From Alligator mississippiensis (Eukaryota; Chordata; Crocodylia; Alligatoridae): a DNA stretch of 64,000 nucleotides. The notes under the pieces are model-generated. The model did no database searches and had not been told where the DNA came from. It saw nothing but the letters and a program-made list of their open reading frames with translations. Shown here in pieces: positions 16,401 to 64,000 of this stretch. The position numbers and the translations under genes were made by a program. Every line of letters starts with the position of its first letter. Position 1 is the first letter of the stretch. The DNA is taken from positions 66,850,716 to 66,914,715 of the forward strand of contig NC_081831.1 in the NCBI RefSeq assembly GCF_030867095.1, written 5' to 3'.

Positions 16401-17254
16401 AGCAATCATGGAAGACAATTATCCTCAACTGCAAGAGATTGACTTAGTTTTAAGATGTTTGATTATATATCAGCAATCATTTGGGTGACACAAATTTCTA
16501 AAAAGAAAAGCCTGATCACTTCCAGACAGACCCCAAGATCCATCAGCACTATGAAATAGTGGGACAAGATCCTACAAATGGCTTTGCTGCAATTCTCCTA
16601 GCCTCTGAAATAGTGACCAGTTTGAAAGGGTTCACCAATACAACACATCTCTATAGGCTGGGAAGATTAGAGACAAGAATGTCAGTGATCACCAGATGCA
16701 GTTGTGTCTCAGGTACCTGGCTGCATGGTAAAATAGGTTAGATGCCCTCTGAGCAGACATGTATTTTCTGAGATTTTAACAGAGGATGTGGGACCTCTAA
16801 AATATTCCTGACAGTTATAGCGAACAAAGTAAAAGACCACAGCGCTTCACTGCATTTTGGTGTTAGTCACTTTAAATTCTTTCATCGCTAATACAGATAA
16901 CCATTATCCAAGCTGTCAGTGCCTTACTAATACAAAATGCTGCAGTTTTGTTTAGTGATCAAGCTAAATGCTTGATTAACCTAAATGCTTGGGGTTTCTT
17001 CCTCAGTTTGGGGATCTCTTATCTGCCCTGTGGTTTCCCCTGAGGGCATCCCATTTAAATTAGCTGGAGACCCACATCCCTTTATCTTATGATCAGGGAT
17101 TTAGCTGTCATTTAACAGTGATTCACTGCAGTTACCTTAGGAAGTCTGCCTTCATCTCAGTACATATAATTCTGCCCTCTCAGGTGCAATGACAGTGGTA
17201 GCCAGTGACAGTCTGCCTTCACAAAGGACAGTGAATGTTACTTTAGGACAGAAT

Positions 17255-17370
17255 CACAGGGTCATAGGCGAACTCAAGGGTTATCTAGTCCAACTCCACG
17301 CACAGATGCAGGATTTGCTATTCCTAAACCAACCTAGACAACTTCCTAGCCAGGACACTGGCTAGGAAGT
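17255..17370 (-). mobile_element. CR1 3'-end-like fragment with an internal hairpin
   Basis: AGAATCACAGGGTCATAGG, then TTATCTAGTCCAACTCC and a GCAGGATTTGCTATTCCTAA body, looks like a CR1 3' end read in reverse. Its inner edge is a perfect 13-bp inverted repeat (17341-17353 against 17358-17370) around a 4-nt loop. Confidence 0.55.
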
Positions 17371-18374
17371 GGTTCCATTATCCTATAGCTCTTGCAACAG
17401 AAGCATTATGGAGGGAAGCATTACAGAGACAACACACCATAAAACAACAGGCAATCTCTACAGGCTGCCTTACTTGATATTTCTCTGCAGTCATGTGGAA
17501 TCCAGCTAATTAGAGACCCACATTTATAAACTGAATTAATACTTATAAAGCTGGCTGATCTTTAATATAACAGACTGGCTACTTTATACCTCTGGTAGGC
17601 CTATCTGATAGCCTTCCTCACCCAGTTCAAACCATGATAGACAACGGGGGCAAAAAGGGGGCAAAGTAGACTGGATTATTTTTTTCAGAATGCTAACTCC
17701 TCACCCCCAATGTTTCCAGGAACTCAAGAGATACATAAAGCATTATTTTTTCTTTTTAATATTCTATACATCCAGAGTAACACATCTGAATAAAATAGCT
17801 CCTAAAGTGTCCATGCTTCCACAAGCTCACACCTATCACAGCTACTAGCTTGCACAGAGACTGTCTCCATTAAAAGGAAAAACAATAATCCCAGGAGCTC
17901 TACCAACCACATCACTTTTTGCTTTTCTGTTAATAGAATCCAAAGTGAGAAGGCATTGTATGACTCTTCTCCAGACACTAAAGCCTCTAGAGTCATCTGT
18001 AGAGAATTAAGCCAGTTTATTTTCACGCACACATCGGGCTGTGTGTTTAGTATAATCTGAATAACTGTGGAACAGAAAAATCACATGGGTAGTAGTCACT
18101 GGAGGCATCATTTCCTACATACATTCTCACATAACATGTTGGGTGTTTTGTTGTTTCTTGCTCCCATGACTAATCTACATAAGAGGAGAAACAGCTTACT
18201 ACTATGACCAGGTGATGGTTAGTCCTTTGGCTCAAGCTTAGGTTGTGACATCAAAGGCTTCAGGTTTAATTTTCCCAGACAATAGAAAAAGGGAGGTCAG
18301 TATACAAGGAAAAATAGAAGAGATCTGCTATTTTGTTCAACAACTATTAAGGTGAGCCAATCAGTCCTAGGTTA

Positions 18375-18924
18375 TGTATGATGGCTGTGGCAGCACAGTA
18401 GGGGGCACTACTATGCAGAGCCACCTGCTTCACTGTGCAGGCCCAAAAACCTTGCTTCAGGAGTCTCCCACAGGGTGTTTACAGCTGGCTGCCCTGCTAA
18501 CTAGAGAACACCTGCAAGCCTGGGGTAATGCTGCCACCACCCGGGCACTGGTCTCCGTTAGGGCTCTGTACAGCCAGAAGCACACAGACCCTGCAAACCT
18601 CGGGGTTCCTTTGCCCACAGATAATATTTCTGGATGCCTCTTTCAGCCCGAAGCATCCCAAGATAACGTCAGGTAGGACGGAGAGAACAAACAGACACGC
18701 TCTGCTGGCCAAGATGGGAGCAAAAAGGCCTGCTTCTCCCACCTCCACAGTACCACAGCAAGGCATGCTGTAACCCAATACCTTTATTGATGGGGGGGGA
18801 CGACAAGAAAGTCAGAATACGCTTTGAGCAAACATAAATCAGTCTTAAAACAGTCTTGGACATAACAATCTGTTTAAAACTGGCCTAGACATAAATCCTA
18901 ACTTCTGGCTAGTTTCTAAGTCTT
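18375..18924. other. Unclassified GC-richer segment upstream of the CR1 copy
   Basis: This block is richer in G+C than its surroundings and carries overlapping short frames on both strands that look compositional. It includes a CTCF-like motif (395-408 past 18000) and a G8 run at 18791-18798. It could be the body of an unrecognised repeat. No gene is supported. Confidence 0.3.
18395..18408 (+). promoter_or_regulatory. CTCF-like binding motif
   Basis: ACAGTAGGGGGCAC matches the CTCF core CCASYAGRKGGCRS at 13 of 14 positions. It lies in the spacer between the converging genes, where an insulator would be plausible, but occupancy cannot be read from sequence. Confidence 0.35.
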
Positions 18925-20355
18925 TACTTGGCAGGTCCTGATGACCTCCACCCAAGTGCTGAGGGAATTAGCAGAGGTCATTGCAGGACCCCTGGCATGG
19001 CTTTACAAACACTCATGGTGCTCTGGTGTGGTGCCAGAGGACTGGAAAAGGGCCAATGTGCTTCCCATTTTCAAAAAAGGGAGGAAGGAGGACCCAGGAA
19101 ACTATAGGCCAATCAGTCTTACTTCCATCCTGGGTAAGCTTTTTGAGAGAATTATCCTGGCGCATGTCCACAAGGGGCCAGCAGGGGAGGTTATGCTTAG
19201 GGGAAACCAACATGGGTTCATTAGAGGCAGGTTCTGTCAGAGCAACCTGGTGGCCTTCTATGACCAGGTCACAAAATTGTTGGATGTAGGTGTCATGGTG
19301 AACGTAGTCTTTCTGGACTTCAGGAAGGCCTTTGACACTTGTCTCTCATCCCGTTCTCATTAAAAAACTAGGGGACTGGCATCGACACCTACACAGTCAA
19401 ATGGGTCAGTAACTGGCTGGAGGGCCGCACCCAGAGCGTGGTGGTGGATGGGTCATTTTTGACCTGAAGGGATGTGGGCAGTGGGGTCCCCCAGGGCTCA
19501 GTCCTCGGACCCGTGCTGTTCAACATCTTCAACAGTGACTTGGACGAGGGGGTAAATAGCACCCTATTCAAATTTGATGACAACACTAAGGTGTGGGGGG
19601 ATGTGGGCATGCTAGAAGGGAGGAATAGGCTGCAATTGGACCTAGACAGGTTACAGGGGTGGGCAGATGAGAACAGGATGGGTTTCAATGCTGACAAATG
19701 CAAGGTGCTGCACCTGGGGAGGAAGAACCAGCAGCGTACCTGCAGGCTGGAGAACTCCCTTCTTGTCAGGGCAGAGGCAGAAAAGGATCTTGGAATCATT
19801 ATTGATGCCAAAATGACCATGGGCCGACAGTGTGGGGACATGGTCAGGAAGGCGAACCATACCTTGTCATGCATCCACAGATGCATCTCAAGCAGGTCCA
19901 AGGAGGTGATCCTCCTCCTCTATGTGACACTGGTCAGGCAGGGCAGCCCCTATGAGGAGAAGCTAAGGGACCTGAACCTGTTCAGCCTCCACAAGAGAAG
20001 GCTGAGGTGGGATCCAATGGCCTGTTACAAATTAGTCAGAGGGGACCAGCAGGCATTGGGGGAGTCCCTCTTCCCCCGAGCACAACCAGGAGTGACTAGA
20101 AATAGCGGTCACAAGCTGGCAGAGGGTAGCTTCAGACTAGACATCAGGAGGCGCTACATCACAGTCTGGGCAGCTAGGATCTGGAGCCAACTTCCAAGCA
20201 AAGTGGTGCTGGCTCCTACCCTGGGGGTCTTTAAGAGGAGGTTAGACGAACACCTTGCTGGGGTCGTTTGACCCCCAGTACTTTTTCCTGCCATGGCAGG
20301 GGGTCAGACTTGATGATCTGCTCAGGTCTCTTCCGACCCTACCAACTATGAAACT
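18925..20355 (+). pseudogene. CR1 LINE reverse transcriptase, broken copy with 3' UTR
   Basis: The segment encodes the palm region and C-terminus of CR1 ORF2: VPEDWKRANVLPIFKKG, GNYRPISLTSILGKLFERI, VVFLDFRKAFDT, GSGVPQGSVLGPVLFNIF and WADENRMGFNADKCKVLHLG. An extra T near 19340 shifts the frame right after the DFRKAFDT block, and a TGA at 19465-19467 follows. The catalytic FADD box reads F-D-D-N at 19573-19584. About 30 residues between LVRQ and SPYEEKL are missing in frame. The 3' UTR ends ATGATCTGCTCAGGTCTCTT..CCGACCCTACCAACTATG. The copy is 5'-truncated and inactive. Confidence 0.93.
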
Positions 20356-23095
20356 ACTTGCAGAAGATCACTCAGGCAGCAGTCTGGAGGCACATTGCTT
20401 GTTGCTTTCCAAAATGCCCACTGCCAGGAGGAACACACTCCCCTTGGCCAAGTCACCTGTTTGACCACCCTGAACCAAAAAGACCATGAGAGCTATCCAA
20501 CTGGAATGACCCAAGTAATGGAGACAGCGAGTGAGAGATTTCTTCACAGTGGTCATAATCTATGTGCATGCGTGGGGGCAGGGGAAGAGGGAAATCGGAA
20601 ACTTGGACACCAAGCTTGTGAAAATTCACTGAAAAAAAAAATGGGAAATTTGAGTTATGACTATTTTGTGGTTCAAGAAAAAACGATATTTAAAATACCT
20701 TAGGAATTTTTAATGGATCCCATCATCAGAAAATTTGAGAGAAAGGTAGAAAGTTTAGATCAAAGTAAGTCATTTTCTCTGTTCTACGGTTTATCTATGC
20801 ATGGTTAGTTACAATAGAAACAGAGTTTGTGTTCAAGTCTCCCATACAGGAAGGGGTAGGGTAGGGTGGAGAGCTTCGCTGAGCAAGAGCTCAGGATTAA
20901 AATAAATAAATAAATAATTAAAAAAATCATAGGAGTTAATAGGGGGCCAATGCCATATCTGGAATCTCTTCTAACTTTATCATCTTTAATTTGTGTGTGC
21001 ACTTGGTTATAAGACTGACAATTGCAGGTTGGGATGTTTAAAGTGTAGTAAGATTCAAGAGCTGAAATCTTTGAAGCTGGCTAAGGGATATAAATTCCCA
21101 AACCCTATCAAAATTTACAAGGACAAAGATTGGACACCAATCCCTCCAGCTGGCTATGAAGATCTCAGCCAGCATGTTGCAGGACAGCCAGTGCTTCTCG
21201 TTAGCTGTACAAAAGTTAAAAAAATGGCAAACAATAGACAGTCACACAACTGGACTTTGCCAAGTGCCCTGCAGTATAAGAGCTTAGAAGTCTAAGCACT
21301 ACTATGATTTAATGCAATAAGGCAGCTACTTGCAGCTTCAGTCCAAAGACTGGAAAGCACTGATAATGGCAAGTATCTTTAGAACCACAAAAAAAATCTA
21401 AAACTTACTCAACTTCAAGAGAGCCATAAAACAATTAATATTCCTTCTGGTGCTTGAACAAACCTATACTCTAAGCTTGCTTGTTCAGGTATTGAATTGA
21501 GGTACTAGCTTATTCCAAAGTTTGAAAGCAATTGTGCTCTTTTGGAGATTTCCATAAACCAACAACACTGAGGGAGGGAGGAAATCAGATTTCTGTAGGT
21601 TGTGGCTAAGAGGTGCATTTTTAAAATACCCTTCTTAGTTTTGAAATCCTCTGCCCTCCGTCTTCATTTAAAATATAAAAACAAACTTTTTAGATGCCTT
21701 GTAGGATTAGGGTAGGTTTGTCTGTTGTCCCCGAGACTCAAAGTAAAAAGGCCTCAAGTTTTTGTGTGTGGAATCTGACTTACTGCAGCCCTTTATCAGC
21801 TAATCGTCACCTGGGTACCTACACATCCAGGAGCCTTTTCTCTGCAAGTGTGCCATCCCAACCTTTAGATTCTGTGGATGAGCAGGTTCAAGAGTGGAGA
21901 CCCAAGAGCCTGGCTCTGTGCTGATAGCCTGAGGCTCCTACAAAAGTTCACTGGTTATTTTCTGTATTTTGGAAAGAATGCATTATGAGTGCCTTGCAGG
22001 CAAAACCATGGAATTAAAGAGCAATTAAAGTCCATCTGGGATTTAAAAAGAAAACACCACAAAAGGCCCCCCACACAATAAAAGCATAAAAGACACTAAA
22101 AAAAAAAATCCAAGATGTACCATTTCCTGCTCCTTTTCCTGGTGAGCAAGTAACAGGAGTAGGTAAACCACCCCCCAAAAAAACAAACAGCTTTACCTCT
22201 AAATAACTTAAGGTCTTTTCTCTTTCAACTGGCAGCTGTGGAGAGTGAACCTCTCACCTGAGATATGTCTTGTGAGGAGGGTGCAAGAGGAATGGAGAGG
22301 GGTGGTACTGCACCAGGCAACACCTCCTTGTGCACCATGTTGAAGATGCTTTGTTTCAGTAAAACTACCAGTCCAAGCCTCTCTGAAATAAGATGGGTCA
22401 TTACTACACTGAGCAATAAGGGAGTGAGTCCGTAGGTTCTTCAACTATTCCCATATTCTTGAAAGTTATTTTCTGACCATTTTGTCTCTGTTTTGAGACA
22501 GAGAAAGGAAGAGGCAGAGAACCTCAACAATTAATATCCTCCTCAACCATTCTGAAGTTTAGCGGGGATGTTATAGTTCTTGTAGCCTCTGTGCATAAAG
22601 CCTATTGCAATTTTAATCTCAGATGAAGGGTCCGAGTTCAACACCTTGTTGTGGCCCTAGCCATCACATGTGACAAATCAGGCACAACCTGAAATGCTGC
22701 CATGACAGCAAACTGCCCCAACATAGTTGACCTTAGTACCTTGTCATCTCATCCACCTGGATGAAGAGCATCTCGTAATGGAAAGTCATTATTTGATATT
22801 CTTCAGACAAGCGTGGTAAGCTGTAACATAACTCACACTATTGTGGCTCATTTGGACTGTGATCACAGAACCCGAGTCAAGTTTGCACTGTGCTGGCAAA
22901 GCACTCTTAGTCTTGTGCCCTCATTGCACTATTCACTCAAAGCAGGCACTTCAGGGAACACAGTCAGCCTAAGTTTCTCCTACTGTTCTAACAATGCTAA
23001 CTGGGCTTCTTTGCAAGTCTGTTGGTGAATCTAGTTTGCAGGGGTGTTACAAGTTAGTTGTAAAGAGACATTTCCAAAAGTGTGATGCATTTTTT
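20356..23095. other. Intergenic spacer between the CR1 copy and the ALG13 3' UTR
   Basis: No gene was recognised; open frames are at most about 100 residues and unrelated to known families. A (AAAT)n run is at 20899-20917. Nothing with clear inverted ends was found. Confidence 0.4.
20899..20917. repeat. (AAAT)n microsatellite
   Basis: Four to five tetranucleotide units occur in AT-rich spacer DNA. Confidence 0.75.
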
Positions 23096-23101
23096 TTTAT
23101 T
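23096..23101 (-). promoter_or_regulatory. ALG13: Candidate ALG13 polyadenylation signal (AATAAA on the - strand)
   Basis: This is the first canonical hexamer downstream of the ALG13 stop, giving a 3' UTR of about 0.7 kb. U/GU-containing sequence follows within about 40 nt in the direction of transcription. Cleavage position is not visible, and alternative longer 3' UTRs are possible. Confidence 0.45.
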
Positions 23102-23782
23102 TAGTGTCATCAGTGCAATAAACACCAGTTCTACCACCATTTGTGCCATCACTTCTCAAACTAAATCTCACACAAATACAATAGTATACAGCAGACTCAG
23201 TCAAAGCAGAGTATTTTCCCACCTTCAAAGACACAGACTATGATGAAAGAGATTAAACAGGAGAGAAAGCACAACTATTACAAATAAGCAAGTACTACTG
23301 CAGAATATACTTGCCTGTTATTTTGTTTTGGAAGACCTGAGAAAAGCAGTCTATTACAACAGTAATTATTGCCCTCAAATCAGCTTGGACCCAACCTTTC
23401 CCCAGCTTAAAGTGAAACAGGTAGGCAATAATGTAGTACATCTTTAGTGACAATGTACTTTCCATTAATATACTGATTCTACAGAGTTGAATGCAAGGCT
23501 CATGTTTTTTGCTGGTGTTATGACTATATACACGTACAGGTATATAATCTTATTTCTTTCCTATATAATCTACTAAAACAATGTTCAATTTGACAACATT
23601 TTTACAAACATAAATCAAAGGAAAATGCAAGTGCAGGGGGGAGAAGGAGGGAAGGGGAAAAAAAGAAATCAAACAACAAAACGGCTTAATTACTATAAAG
23701 TCCACTGCTGAAATAATACTAGCATACATAGAGAAAACAAAACTTCACTGAAGGGGTGGGGGGGTGTCTATGGCTCTTGGCA

Positions 23783-64000
<40,218 letters not shown>

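Noticed and set aside
18375-18924. Possible LTR or endogenous retrovirus remnant
   Set aside because: No TG..CA paired ends, primer-binding site, polypurine tract or gag/pol/env similarity was found; it was left as an unclassified segment.

Overview
This is a vertebrate nuclear window, most likely from a non-avian sauropsid. A crocodilian is favoured and a turtle is the alternative. The evidence is split, multi-exon genes with GT-AG introns, CR1 LINE copies, a MIR-type SINE, and many hAT-type DNA transposons with 8-bp target duplications. The CR1 3' ends and the abundance of hAT elements argue against bird and mammal. The species cannot be fixed from the sequence alone.

Layout. The 3' end of TRPC5 (a receptor-activated cation channel) lies on the + strand at 256-3928, as the last two coding exons. 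About 19.9 kb of intergenic DNA follows, including the TRPC5 3' UTR. From 23783 to the right edge, the - strand carries ALG13 as 24 coding exons. Together they encode the last 878 residues: the OTU domain from its catalytic Cys loop, the Tudor-like domain and the proline-rich tail. The N-terminal glycosyltransferase domain lies beyond position 64000. The two genes converge tail to tail, the same arrangement as in the mammalian TRPC5-ALG13 block. All ALG13 exon phases join without a break: 2637 nt after the split first codon, giving 878 codons plus stop.

The rest is introns and spacer filled with transposons. In the TRPC5 intron an old hAT copy (397-1931) is interrupted by a CR1 3' end and by a second hAT element. 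The spacer holds a MIR, three CR1 pieces (one a broken reverse transcriptase at 18925-20355), several foldback MITEs and a zinc-finger-ended retroelement relic. The ALG13 introns hold two copies of one GC-rich hAT family, one copy of another, a decayed autonomous hAT transposase (61087-62865, with target duplication), further hAT MITEs and long mononucleotide runs.

No RNA gene, CRISPR, viral or toxin gene was recognised. No previously undescribed gene system is supported. The points most worth checking are the two GC-rich hAT families, the shortened and relocated proline tracts in ALG13, its frame-critical 41-nt microexon, and several perfect hairpins.
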